Below, piece by piece: positions 21,948 to 30,578 of a DNA stretch of 43,985 nucleotides. Below the pieces are notes generated by a model. That model saw nothing but the letters and a program-made list of their open reading frames with translations, did not search any database and was not told the DNA's origin. Each line of letters opens with the position of its first letter. The first letter of the stretch is position 1. Origin of the DNA: a virus; IMG/VR virus record IMGVR_UViG_3300025669_000009, positions 1 through 43,985 of that record, one strand, 5' to 3'. Made by a program: the position numbers and the translations under genes.

Positions 21948-22276
21948 TGCCAGTATATTCTTATGAATGCGAAACATGTAATGAATACTATGAAGAGTTC
22001 TATAACTGTGAAGAATATCCAGAAGAAGTACCATGCCACTGTGGCGAATACGCAAGGATAATCATAGCTTATGCAGCATCCCTAGGTAAAGGTACAAACG
22101 ACGATGCCTTCCATCCATACTATGATGGTCAACTAGGCCAACACTTCCAATCTAAACCAGAAAAAGACAAGTGGCTTAAGGACAACGGCTACAAACAAGA
22201 ATCCGGCTCATCTAGCCCAATAGAAGATAAGATCGGCAACTTTAAGTGTACCAAGTCCCAAGCCGCTAAGTTATAA
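21947..22276 (+). CDS. FmdB-like zinc-ribbon protein
   Basis: A 109-residue protein starting MPVYSYECETCNEYYEEFYN with a CHCGEYARIII second half, matching the FmdB-type zinc ribbon (here CxxC and CxC). The rest is charged and ends near SPIEDKIGNFKCTKSQ. FmdB-like proteins are common next to phage head genes, with no defined role. The ATG overlaps the portal stop (TAATG). Confidence 0.85.
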   Translation: MPVYSYECETCNEYYEEFYNCEEYPEEVPCHCGEYARIIIAYAASLGKGTNDDAFHPYYDGQLGQHFQSKPEKDKWLKDNGYKQESGSSSPIEDKIGNFKCTKSQAAKL

Positions 22277-22342
22277 CAGATATAACCTCACCCCCTTATA
22301 GGAGTCACTACATGATAGCCTATAAAACAAAGGAGATACAAA

Positions 22343-23332
22343 ATGCCAGAAGAAACAGAAGTACAAGAGTTTGACGTACAGGCCATCATGAATGAAACTA
22401 TCGAAGAAGAAGAAGCTGCCAATGCTGATTCCCCCTCAGATGACCCATCCATAGATACCCCTGAAACGCCCACACTTGCCGCTGACGAGGACATAGCCCC
22501 TATAGACGAAGATACCCCTTCCGAAGAAGCTACAACCGAACCAGACCCCCTTCCCTACGACTTCTACAACCCCTCAACATGGGGCGACAGAACAAAGGAA
22601 GATGTAGTAAAAGAAATACAACAGTACAACAACTCAATCTCAGAAACCAACGCAGGTCTAAAGGATAGAGTTAACCAGCTAGAAACAGGAGCAGGTCAAG
22701 TACAACAGGAAGTACAACGCTTCCTTGCCAACCCCGACCTATACAACGATGCCCGCAAGAAAGCAGGCTACAACGAACCAGCTCCAGCAGCCAACATCGA
22801 AGACGAACTGTCAAACATCCAAGATGTCCCAACCCTAATAAAAACAGTTCAATCTATCGTAGCAAGAGAACGTGAAGAAAACCAGAAGGCCACCCAAGCT
22901 CTCTTACAGCAAGCCCAAGCCACTTTCACCAACCAGGCAAACGAAGCTCTAATGCCCCAGAAAGCAGCCAAATGGGAATCAGCCATAAAAGAACTCGCAG
23001 GTGACCCCTCAATAGGAAAAGACTTTACAGAAGTAAACGAAGGACTAAGACAGGCCCTCTTAACCTCACCTAACTGTGAACACCTAAGAAACGCCTTCTC
23101 CTCCAACAAACTCTCTGAAAAAGAAACTCTCTTTGAAGCCTTCAAACTCCTCCACGAAGACCGCTACGTAGAAGCTCTCATCGCTAAACGCCAATCCGCA
23201 GCAAAAGACCTAAAGGACGCTTCCACAGAACCCAAAGGTAAACGCACAAAGAAAGGTGCCAAGGTAGATGAGATAGACACAGGCAACTTAGCCCTCGATA
23301 TAATGTCTGAAGTATCAGCTGAAAACTCTTAA
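22343..23332 (+). CDS. Scaffolding protein
   Basis: A 329-residue, strongly acidic protein. The N-terminal 85 residues are Glu/Asp/Pro rich and probably disordered. A long coiled-coil-prone middle follows (KEIQQYNNSISETNAGLKDR; REREENQKATQALLQQAQAT), and the end has a basic patch (EPKGKRTKKGAKVDE). Such composition, placed between portal and capsid genes, is typical of scaffold proteins that shape the procapsid. AAAGGAGATACAAA precedes the ATG. No protease domain is visible. Confidence 0.82.
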   Translation: MPEETEVQEFDVQAIMNETIEEEEAANADSPSDDPSIDTPETPTLAADEDIAPIDEDTPSEEATTEPDPLPYDFYNPSTWGDRTKEDVVKEIQQYNNSISETNAGLKDRVNQLETGAGQVQQEVQRFLANPDLYNDARKKAGYNEPAPAANIEDELSNIQDVPTLIKTVQSIVAREREENQKATQALLQQAQATFTNQANEALMPQKAAKWESAIKELAGDPSIGKDFTEVNEGLRQALLTSPNCEHLRNAFSSNKLSEKETLFEAFKLLHEDRYVEALIAKRQSAAKDLKDASTEPKGKRTKKGAKVDEIDTGNLALDIMSEVSAENS

Positions 23333-23360
23333 TAACCTGCCATAACAAAAGGATCAACCA

Positions 23361-24320
23361 ATGGCAATATCATATCCCTATGAATTAGACAGAGAGCGTA
23401 GTAACGAACGCCTCGCCTCATTCTTCGCAAAAGTAATAAAGAAATCCCCCGTAGACACAGAATTCCGTAAACGCCCTCTCCTCGACATGATGCAGAGCAA
23501 GCGTAAGAAAACAGTTGGTGCTCAGCCCCTATCTTTCCCAGTTGGCTACGGCGAATCCCCCAACTTCCGCAGAGGCGATCCAGCTGATCTCTACGCTGTC
23601 GTAGCTTCCAGTGGAACCAGCAAGATGAAGGTAGCAACCTACGACTTCGTAGATATGTATGACAAACTCGTCATATCAGGCCGTGAACAGCGTGAACTCT
23701 CTGAACCACGCCTTATCGACAGAATGAAATACAAACATGACCTCATCATCAAAACCAACATCCTCAACAAAGCAAAAGATCTCTTCGCAGCAGCAGCAGT
23801 AGCAGGACATTGTTCCTCACTCGCTCTCGGCGTTGACTCGTCTGGTTCGTTTGCAGGCGTTGACCCAGCAGTTGTAACAGGTTGGGCCTCACAGGAAGAC
23901 AATCACGCAGCAGCATTCGCCGTAGGTGGATACGAAGCTATGATTGCTCTCTCCAAAGACATCCAAGAAGTAGGTGGAATGACGGACGTTATCGTAATGC
24001 CTAAAGACCTCCACGCTGACCTTGAAATGTCCTATGATGCAGATATCCGCTATTCAAGCACCAAAGAGCTTGATAGAGGCGCAGATGGCATCAAATTCCG
24101 TGGCGTTAAATGTATCTTTGACAGCGACTGCACAGATGACGCTATGTACTTCCTTGACTTAGATTCATGTTACCTTATCTGTAACAGCCAAGCTGACATG
24201 AAGTTTGAAGCTCTTGTCAACAACGACGACCAAGATGCTATGTCCGCATTCTTCCTCGACGAATTCCAGGTTGTTATCGAAGACCGCAGAGCACAGGGCA
24301 AGATCTACGCAATGACGTAG
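23361..24320 (+). CDS. Major capsid protein
   Basis: A 319-residue protein after the scaffold gene and before a small decoration-like gene. It has a charged N-terminal arm (ELDRERSNERLASFFAKVIK), a glycine-containing loop region (AQPLSFPVGYGESPNFRRGD), a spine-helix-like segment (DRMKYKHDLIIKTNILNKAK) and a DVIVMPKDLHADLEMSYDAD motif seen in HK97-fold capsids. Codons here are shifted to GC-ending synonyms compared with neighbours, as expected for the most abundant protein. The assignment relies mainly on position and size; fold is inferred. Confidence 0.85.
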   Translation: MAISYPYELDRERSNERLASFFAKVIKKSPVDTEFRKRPLLDMMQSKRKKTVGAQPLSFPVGYGESPNFRRGDPADLYAVVASSGTSKMKVATYDFVDMYDKLVISGREQRELSEPRLIDRMKYKHDLIIKTNILNKAKDLFAAAAVAGHCSSLALGVDSSGSFAGVDPAVVTGWASQEDNHAAAFAVGGYEAMIALSKDIQEVGGMTDVIVMPKDLHADLEMSYDADIRYSSTKELDRGADGIKFRGVKCIFDSDCTDDAMYFLDLDSCYLICNSQADMKFEALVNNDDQDAMSAFFLDEFQVVIEDRRAQGKIYAMT

Positions 24321-24365
24321 AAACAACCCTAACTCTCTAACACACTAACCAAAAGGAGTAACATA

Positions 24366-24794
24366 ATGTTCTTATATTCAGCAAACAGCCGTGGACAGAA
24401 AGTATTACCTGTCCGTGCAGTAGCAGCCCGCACCAAAGGTGACGTTGCATGGCTCGCTCTACCAACAACCGCAGGTGACGAAGTAATGACAGATGTAGCA
24501 GTATCGTCCTCAGCAGCAGTATACACCGCATGTGTATGGCTCGACGACTGTGACGCAGCCGATATCGGCCTCGTCTGTGTAGAAGGCCCTGTCCAAGCTA
24601 CAGTAACCAGCGGCACTTTCACAGCCTTTAACGGCATTGAAACCGATGGTGGCAACGTAGAAGACAGCGGAAGTTCAGCAGACATCACGGGTGGAGAAGC
24701 CATAACAGACTTCGCTATCGCCCTTGAATCAGGCACTACGGTAGTGACCCTCAAGATTTATCTTCTTGGTCATCCGTATACCAGCACGACCTAA
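24366..24794 (+). CDS. Probable capsid decoration protein
   Basis: A 142-residue beta-rich protein full of small residues (MTDVAVSSSAAVYTACVWLD; ATVTSGTFTAFNGIETDGG), without cysteine-based metal sites or membrane helices. Directly after the capsid gene, with AAAAGGAGTAACATA before the ATG. Size, composition and position suggest a head decoration or stabilising protein; no family match is claimed. Confidence 0.72.
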   Translation: MFLYSANSRGQKVLPVRAVAARTKGDVAWLALPTTAGDEVMTDVAVSSSAAVYTACVWLDDCDAADIGLVCVEGPVQATVTSGTFTAFNGIETDGGNVEDSGSSADITGGEAITDFAIALESGTTVVTLKIYLLGHPYTSTT

Positions 24795-24818
24795 GTAACT
24801 TAACAACTAACACCAAGC

Positions 24819-24844
24819 TGGACGGGGAATAAACCCCCCGTCCA
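24819..24844 (+). promoter_or_regulatory. Stable hairpin after the decoration gene
   Basis: TGGACGGGG-N8-CCCCGTCCA, a perfect 9-base stem, in the gap at 24795-24864. There is no T tract, so it is more likely an RNA-stabilising or attenuating hairpin protecting the capsid mRNA than a full terminator. Confidence 0.6.
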
Positions 24845-24864
24845 CCCAATGGAAAGGATTAATT

Positions 24865-25782
24865 ATGCCTATCAGATGGGGCCGTGGAATGAAAGGCCTT
24901 AAAACACAAAACCCAGCAGACGAAGGTGACGATCAATTATCTATCAAAATCCCTAGCCTAGTTCTGGCAAGCCAAGACGCAGCAGCCGCCGCTAACGAAG
25001 GTAACATCTTCTATGACGAAACAAACGATGTAGTAAAGTTCTCAGATGGTGCCACGTGGGCCGCTATCACCTCAGGTGCAGCTACCTTAGATGATATCCT
25101 CACAAACGGAGCAGCTTCAGATGTAGCAAGCGTAACCCTCACAGGTGCAGCTTCAGCAGCCACGGCTCTTGCAGTAGGTGATGCCACAGACGCTATTGAA
25201 ATGTATGCCCTAGCAGGTGCAGTATATCTTGTATCTACAGGTGCTTCAGATCTTACCATTGAACCAGATGGTGGTAACATCAACCTAGTAGGTGCTACAG
25301 ACGTAGATGGTGTCTTCACATGTGATCTAACAGCAGCTCAGATCCTCGTAGGTAGTGGAGCAGGTGAAGCAGTAGACGTTGCAGTATCAGGCGTTATTGC
25401 TTTAGCTAATGATGGTACAACCTCATATGCAGCTAACGTAGCCTGCCCTACCCGCCCTGTAGTTGATACAGCAGCCGGTACTCTTACCCTCGCAGGTCAG
25501 ACAGTTGATACGATTAACACAATATCAACCAACGCAGCAGCAGACTGTGTAGTAACACTAGACGCAACCGCAGCAGTAGGCCAAGAAATCACCTTCGCTT
25601 TCGTAACAGATGGTGGCTTTGATGTAGTAGTCAACTGTGGTGGAGCAGACGTATTCTGGTCCGCAGGTGGTATCGTTGAAACAGGTGCAACAATGGAAGA
25701 CGCAGGAGATTTCCTTATCGTTCGTAAGGTAATGCCTGATGTCTGGCTTGTCGTATCAGAACGTGGCAATACAATTGCATAA
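24865..25782 (+). CDS. Head or tail fibre-like structural protein
   Basis: A 305-residue Ala/Gly/Thr/Val-rich beta protein. The N-terminal part contains DETNDVVKFSDGATWAAI, a short repeat common in phage fibre stems; the middle repeats strand-turn units (GASDLTIEPDGGNINLVGAT; ADCVVTLDATAAVGQEIT). Likely a trimeric fibre or head fibre. GGAAAGGATTAATT precedes the ATG. Position after the capsid genes suggests head attachment; receptor binding is unproven. Confidence 0.72.
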   Translation: MPIRWGRGMKGLKTQNPADEGDDQLSIKIPSLVLASQDAAAAANEGNIFYDETNDVVKFSDGATWAAITSGAATLDDILTNGAASDVASVTLTGAASAATALAVGDATDAIEMYALAGAVYLVSTGASDLTIEPDGGNINLVGATDVDGVFTCDLTAAQILVGSGAGEAVDVAVSGVIALANDGTTSYAANVACPTRPVVDTAAGTLTLAGQTVDTINTISTNAAADCVVTLDATAAVGQEITFAFVTDGGFDVVVNCGGADVFWSAGGIVETGATMEDAGDFLIVRKVMPDVWLVVSERGNTIA

Positions 25783-25799
25783 TTAGATCGGATGGCCCC

Positions 25800-25821
25800 T
25801 ACACAGGGGTCACCCCGTGTA
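25800..25821 (+). promoter_or_regulatory. Intergenic hairpin
   Basis: TACAC-A-GGGG-TCA-CCCC-GTGTA forms a 9-pair stem with one bulged A in the 107-base gap between two fibre-like genes. No T tract. Similar in place to the 24.8 kb hairpin, so possibly also an mRNA boundary. Confidence 0.5.
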
Positions 25822-25889
25822 ATTATAACCATTACCATAAACGGACCTAATCAAATATATACGTTAATTATGGTATAAAGGAGAACAGT

Positions 25890-26900
25890 ATGACAGTATC
25901 AAACAGACGCATCCAGAACGAGAACGCCAAGTTCCAAGAAGTAGCCCCAAACGACATAGCAGTAAAGAACGTATCCCTAGAAGATAGACTAGTAGTATCC
26001 TCACTAGACTCCCTCACAGGCGTAGCATCTCTAGGAGCAGCAGGCACAGGCCTTGCCTTAGATATAGACCACAAAGAAGGCCAATACTCAGTAGAAATAG
26101 ACAAAGTAGCAGATGGTGCTATAAAGGTAGCGGGTATCTCCAATGTAATAGACCTAGCCCTCTCACGCTTCAGCGATGGTAAGATATCCTACTGGGTAAA
26201 CGTATCCTCCCTAACGGATATAGCTTCAGTATCCTTACAGATAGGTACAGATGCCTCTAACTGCAACGTATATACCACAGCAGATAGTGGCTTATCCACA
26301 GGCTGGAACGAACTATCATACGACTGTAATGCCCCAACATCATCCACAGGTAACGGATGTATATGGGGCAATGTTGATTATATTGACCTCTTCGTAACCT
26401 TCGACGCAGCAGCAGATACCCTAGCAGACATCCGCTGGGATGCCATAACCATCTCCAACCCCCTAAAAGCCCAACTCGTAGCAGGTGACGTAAACATCGG
26501 CGATGTAGATGCAGTATGTACTAACATAGGTGTCTTCCCTGTCCAAGCCTCTTCAGCAGCTATTGCCTCAGGCGGTGTATCAACCCTCTTCGACGCAGAT
26601 GGTGACAATGTAAAAGCAGCCCTATCAGCAGCTCCAGCTAACCTCTACAGCATTGTAGCATATAACGAGAATGCTGTACCAGCATGGGTACAGATATGGG
26701 ATCTAGCAGCAGGCGATGTCACGGTAGGCGCAACCGCTCCTAAAGTATCCTTCTTCGTCCCAGCTCAAGGCGCTTACCACGGAGACTTCAACTTCCCTAT
26801 CTCTTGCGCTACCGCCATAACCTACGCATGTACTACTACAGATAATGGTGCAGGTGATCCAACAGTAGGCCTTGTTGTCAACTTCATGTACAAAGCATAA
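25890..26900 (+). CDS. Structural protein with jelly-roll-like domain
   Basis: A 336-residue beta-rich protein. Residues about 60-190 (GQYSVEIDKVADGAIKVAGI to DIRWDAITI) have the strand pattern of a carbohydrate-binding jelly roll, including WVNVSSLTDIASVSLQIGTD and GWNELSYDC. The C-terminal 130 residues (AAPANLYSIVAYNENAVPAW; PISCATAITYACTTTDN) resemble a small phage appendage domain. AAAGGAGAACAGT precedes the ATG. Probably an appendage component; sugar binding is inference. Confidence 0.72.
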   Translation: MTVSNRRIQNENAKFQEVAPNDIAVKNVSLEDRLVVSSLDSLTGVASLGAAGTGLALDIDHKEGQYSVEIDKVADGAIKVAGISNVIDLALSRFSDGKISYWVNVSSLTDIASVSLQIGTDASNCNVYTTADSGLSTGWNELSYDCNAPTSSTGNGCIWGNVDYIDLFVTFDAAADTLADIRWDAITISNPLKAQLVAGDVNIGDVDAVCTNIGVFPVQASSAAIASGGVSTLFDADGDNVKAALSAAPANLYSIVAYNENAVPAWVQIWDLAAGDVTVGATAPKVSFFVPAQGAYHGDFNFPISCATAITYACTTTDNGAGDPTVGLVVNFMYKA

Positions 26901-26912
26901 AGGAGGCTAACA

Positions 26913-28127
26913 ATGTCAGGATTCTCTACATATGTCCCCTTACCCGAGGTAGGTGCAGCAGTAATAGGAAGAGCATCAACAGCCACCCTATACGTATCTC
27001 CCAACGGCTCCAACGCTGACGGCAAAACATGGTCATCAGCCTATAACACCATCCAAGCAGCCCTAGACGCAGCCTCAACCGACGCTGACGATTGCACCCT
27101 AATCCTCATAGGCCCTCACGCTACCTACTACGACATAAACACAACAGGTGATCCTACATGGACAGGTAACTATATCCTTAAAGGCAGCCACAGACTATGG
27201 GCACCAGTAAGAAACGAACATAACAACGCTACCTCAGTATTCAAGTTCACAGGAAAGATATCACTAGTAGACCTAGCAATATTCTCCACTGACAACGGTA
27301 TAGGAGGTTCAGTTGGCGGTGTCATCTCCACCCAGTCTGGCTTTAGAATTAGACATTGTGGATTTAACTCAGAATCTGTAACCCACGCTTGCACAGGAAT
27401 TCACATCGATGGCAGCGGTGGCTTCATAAGAGGCGGTATAATTGAAGAAGTAAAGATACTAGGAACCGCAGCTTATACAACTGGCCTTTACCTAGACACA
27501 GCAAAGATTAACAACTTCACGGACATGATTATTCATGGCTGTCTAAAAGGTGTACAGATAATCAACGCAGCTAGTGACGATAACGAGTTCTGCGGTATAG
27601 ACATAGGTAATTGTAGTGCTACAGTAGCTGTAGAAGGAACAGATGGTATAGCCTTTGATATAGATGCAGGTAACGAACAACACTTCAATAATATTCTACT
27701 TCATAATAACACCATCAACTTCGCCACAGTAACAGAAGACCACCACTATCAGAACATAATTGGTGAGTTCCCAATTTACCTATTACCCTTAAATGATGTT
27801 GATACTGGAGTATCAGTTTCTGCTACAGAGGATGGTTGGGGTGGGGACACGGTACTAATTGCAGCCGATGCACTAGACAAACCATTTAAAGTAGTTGGCT
27901 ATGTACTTGAACCGTCAGCAGACGAGAATATGAGAATGAGATTCTCTGCGAATAGCGGAACGACTCACTTCGCAGAAACCATGTTTGCATCAAAGAAGAA
28001 CAAAGCATCTGCTGCTGGCACTACCACTGATTTCGTATTCAATGCCAACACTAGAATAAGCGCAAGTGCATACGCCGGCTCAGGTGGTAGGACAATTAGA
28101 GTTTGGTTAGAAATTCAAGAAATATAA
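26913..28127 (+). CDS. Right-handed beta-helix protein, tailspike-like
   Basis: A 404-residue protein. Residues 25-60 contain LYVSPNGSNADGKTWSSAYN and TIQAALDAA, the typical entry of pectate-lyase-like beta helices, followed by coils with periodic hydrophobic positions (FKFTGKISLVDLAIFSTDNG; FIRGGIIEEVKILGTAAYTT; DMIIHGCLKGVQIINAASDD). A C-terminal beta domain starts near 300. Such folds form tailspikes or depolymerases; I see no catalytic set I could name. AAAGGAGGCTAACA precedes the ATG. Confidence 0.8.
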   Translation: MSGFSTYVPLPEVGAAVIGRASTATLYVSPNGSNADGKTWSSAYNTIQAALDAASTDADDCTLILIGPHATYYDINTTGDPTWTGNYILKGSHRLWAPVRNEHNNATSVFKFTGKISLVDLAIFSTDNGIGGSVGGVISTQSGFRIRHCGFNSESVTHACTGIHIDGSGGFIRGGIIEEVKILGTAAYTTGLYLDTAKINNFTDMIIHGCLKGVQIINAASDDNEFCGIDIGNCSATVAVEGTDGIAFDIDAGNEQHFNNILLHNNTINFATVTEDHHYQNIIGEFPIYLLPLNDVDTGVSVSATEDGWGGDTVLIAADALDKPFKVVGYVLEPSADENMRMRFSANSGTTHFAETMFASKKNKASAAGTTTDFVFNANTRISASAYAGSGGRTIRVWLEIQEI

Positions 28128-28136
28128 GGAGATAAC

Positions 28137-28268
28137 ATGGCTAATGCAACTAAAGGTAGTTGTGGTGGAACCCCAGTAAGAGGTAAGAAAGGTGACCCTA
28201 AACCCGCTAGAGGTGGAAGAGGTAAACCAACTAAAGGTAACAAAGGAAGAAGACGTAAAGGAAGATAA
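28137..28268 (+). CDS. Very basic Gly/Lys/Arg protein, 43 residues
   Basis: A small gene between two structural genes with AAGGAGATAAC before the ATG. The protein starts MANATKGSCGGTPVRGKKGD and ends GRRRKGR; it has 15 Lys/Arg against one Asp, and glycine in nearly every third position of the second half. It is probably disordered. Candidates are a nucleic-acid-binding or packaged peptide, or a charged partner of the appendage proteins. No family recognised. Confidence 0.78.
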   Translation: MANATKGSCGGTPVRGKKGDPKPARGGRGKPTKGNKGRRRKGR

Positions 28269-28291
28269 TATAACAAACAAGGAGAATTAAC

Positions 28292-29251
28292 ATGTCAGCA
28301 TTCTACTACGATACAACTACCCCAACCCCAACATTCAGTTGGGCCTTAGCAGCTGGTACTTTAACCATATCAGCTGAAGGTATCTCTAAGATGACGATGG
28401 AGAAACAAGGCTCCCCAGGTGAAAAGATAGAACTAGACATATCAGGTATGTCATGGACTATCGACGACGACAACGGCTCTGATGAGTTCGTAGGCCGCAT
28501 GGGAACCACAGCCTCCAGAGCATGGGGCAGTGCTATGCCTTACTTTGTATATCTAATTAACTACGACAATACTCCTGGTAATGTACGTATGGCTATCTCC
28601 AGAGACCCTACAGCAAGAGTAACCCCAGCCTCAACAGATGGCATAGGCAGTAATGGAGGAGGAGCAGCAGCTACCCCAGCCCAGACTAACTTCTTTGTAG
28701 CATATACTAATAATACCTCCCTTAACTCCAAGCCTTGTCAACTAATAGACGTAGGTCTATCAGCTATCTGTGATGACTCAGCAGGAGGTATCTGGACCTT
28801 CACCGCCCCAGCAGCAGGTGATTGCTTAGAGAATACCTTCTCCACTATGTATACGTACCCAGAGGGGCAGGGCGGGGCATCAGCAGGTGGGTACTTTAGT
28901 TTAGCAGGAGCTGCTTGCACCCTAGATTTTGCTACAATGTATTACATCTACACCGTGTCCCCCAGTGGTATGTTAGAACTTCTATTTAACACAGGTAATA
29001 GAAGTGCTGGTGATGCTGCCGCCACAGCTTTATATATTCATATGCCTTTATCTTCCTCAGCAGGAATAGGTGTATACCACTCCTACGCAAAAGTAAACAA
29101 CAACTTCAACTTAACAACGTTAGTACCAGCAGCCGCATCCACCTACTTCACTATATTAGCTACCGCATCAAACACTCCCTTTACAGCAGCTAATTTTGCC
29201 AATGCTAATGACAATATAAAGTCTGTGCGTATCACCTGTAAGGTATTCTAA
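28292..29251 (+). CDS. Structural protein
   Basis: A 319-residue beta-rich protein without cysteine-based motifs. The start SAFYYDTTTPTPTFSWALAA and the middle (NFFVAYTNNTSLNSKPCQLI; GMLELLFNTGNRSAGDAAAT) suggest a virion surface protein. AACAAGGAGAATTAAC precedes the ATG. It closes the block of appendage-like genes and abuts the membrane protein gene. Confidence 0.7.
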   Translation: MSAFYYDTTTPTPTFSWALAAGTLTISAEGISKMTMEKQGSPGEKIELDISGMSWTIDDDNGSDEFVGRMGTTASRAWGSAMPYFVYLINYDNTPGNVRMAISRDPTARVTPASTDGIGSNGGGAAATPAQTNFFVAYTNNTSLNSKPCQLIDVGLSAICDDSAGGIWTFTAPAAGDCLENTFSTMYTYPEGQGGASAGGYFSLAGAACTLDFATMYYIYTVSPSGMLELLFNTGNRSAGDAAATALYIHMPLSSSAGIGVYHSYAKVNNNFNLTTLVPAAASTYFTILATASNTPFTAANFANANDNIKSVRITCKVF

Positions 29252-29629
29252 ATGAGTAAATTCCTTTTAGAACTACTTAGAAAGCTGTATCCAAGGGGTA
29301 CGTGGGGTCGTGAAGACCTGACTAATCCGAAGCAGCTACACCTATTCGCTCAAACCTATATACATCTACTGCTGGGGTGTACATTACCCCTTATAGCACT
29401 ACCAATCGTCGCGTGGTGGCCCTTGTGTGGCCTCTCAATAGCATTCCTTATAGCCCTCATAACACCTTTATACAGGGAGTTCCACAATGACAAACATCCA
29501 ATATCTGATATATACAATAACACACCCGCTGGCATTGATTGTCGCTCTGATATCCTAAGCTGTTATGTAGGTAGTATCATAGCTCTAATCCATATAGGAG
29601 TTCTAACATGCCTAATCTCGTTTATCTAA
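29252..29629 (+). CDS. Membrane protein
   Basis: A 125-residue protein with three hydrophobic segments: IHLLLGCTLPLIALPIVAWW, CGLSIAFLIALITPL and SCYVGSIIALIHIGVLTCLI, separated by charged loops (YREFHNDKHPISDIYNN). It has no ribosome site of its own and starts directly after the previous stop, so it is coupled. The role is unknown; a holin or a membrane factor for head assembly are options, but a better holin candidate lies at 40603. Confidence 0.75.
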   Translation: MSKFLLELLRKLYPRGTWGREDLTNPKQLHLFAQTYIHLLLGCTLPLIALPIVAWWPLCGLSIAFLIALITPLYREFHNDKHPISDIYNNTPAGIDCRSDILSCYVGSIIALIHIGVLTCLISFI

Positions 29630-30570
29630 ACTTAAAGAACCGTATAAAGTCAAGGGTACATAACCCTAACTTAGATGCTGATGATCTATCCTTATGGGTA
29701 AACGCAGCTAGAGACAGACTTATACGTACTATTAAACCTTCCTTCCTTATGGACTCTACTAACTTCACAGCTGTAGTAGACCAAGCTACTTATTACTTAG
29801 CTAATATAGACCCCACTTCTATAACTGATATGGTTAATGAAACCTTGGATAGACAGTTATACGAAGTATTAGAAACTAACCTTAACTCCTTTGATGCAGA
29901 TAGAAGTAACGAATCATCCCCTGTCTACTATGTAGTAGGAGATATGGAATATATCCAAGCTCAACCATCAGCAGCCTCTGTAATTGCTTTATCCTCCTCA
30001 GCGGTAGGTGACACATCAGCATCAGTACTTGTCAAGGGTATCGTCGGAGGTCTAGAAGTATCAGAGGTAGTAACCCTCAATGCTTTAGATGCCACAACCC
30101 CTGTCAATAGCACCAACACATACACCTCCCTTCTATCCATATCAGTAGCAACAGTCCTTACAGGCTCTCTAACAGCTACCTCTAATGCTACAGTCATAAC
30201 AAACGTAACAATACCAATAGGTTATCACTATACTCAATACACCCCTATAACCTTATGGGGTACTCCTACAGAAACAGACGTATATAGAATACACCACACT
30301 AAGACAATAACCCAACTTACCCATGATGCAGACCCTCTAGGTGTACCAGACGAATGGGCCTCCCTGCTCTTCAACCTCTCCATAGTAGAAGCCCATAGAC
30401 ACGGCTACGAAGTAGAAGTATCAGAATTCCTCCTTAACCACATAGAACAAGACATCTTCTTCTTCCAATCTCTCTACAAATCCTCAAGACGTAAACGCAA
30501 CTCCATGGTAAGAGACCACTCCTTCGGCAATCCCTTTGATAGATTCGACCACTCCTCAGACCTCGGATAA
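29608..30570 (+). CDS. Head-tail adaptor-like protein
   Basis: A 320-residue protein. The start LKNRIKSRVHNPNLDADDLS and LWVNAARDRLIR and the end (VPDEWASLLFNLSIVEAHRH GYE; then LLNHIEQDIFFFQSLYK) form the helical bundle pattern of head-completion or adaptor proteins (gp4/gp6 type). Between them, about residues 105-215, lies a beta-rich Ig-like insert (SASVLVKGIVGGLEVSEVVT). AGGAGTTCTAAC precedes the ATG, inside the end of the membrane gene. Assignment is by pattern and position. Confidence 0.7.
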   Translation: MPNLVYLNLKNRIKSRVHNPNLDADDLSLWVNAARDRLIRTIKPSFLMDSTNFTAVVDQATYYLANIDPTSITDMVNETLDRQLYEVLETNLNSFDADRSNESSPVYYVVGDMEYIQAQPSAASVIALSSSAVGDTSASVLVKGIVGGLEVSEVVTLNALDATTPVNSTNTYTSLLSISVATVLTGSLTATSNATVITNVTIPIGYHYTQYTPITLWGTPTETDVYRIHHTKTITQLTHDADPLGVPDEWASLLFNLSIVEAHRHGYEVEVSEFLLNHIEQDIFFFQSLYKSSRRKRNSMVRDHSFGNPFDRFDHSSDLG

Positions 30571-30578
30571 AGGATATT

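Noticed and set aside
22313-22375. 20-residue frame before and into the scaffold gene, with a ribosome site
   Set aside because: Very short and overlaps the scaffold start in another frame; no sign of selection can be judged.
29252-29629. Three-helix membrane protein as the holin
   Set aside because: It lies among structural genes; the 70-residue protein overlapping the amidase fits better. It is kept as a membrane protein of unknown role.
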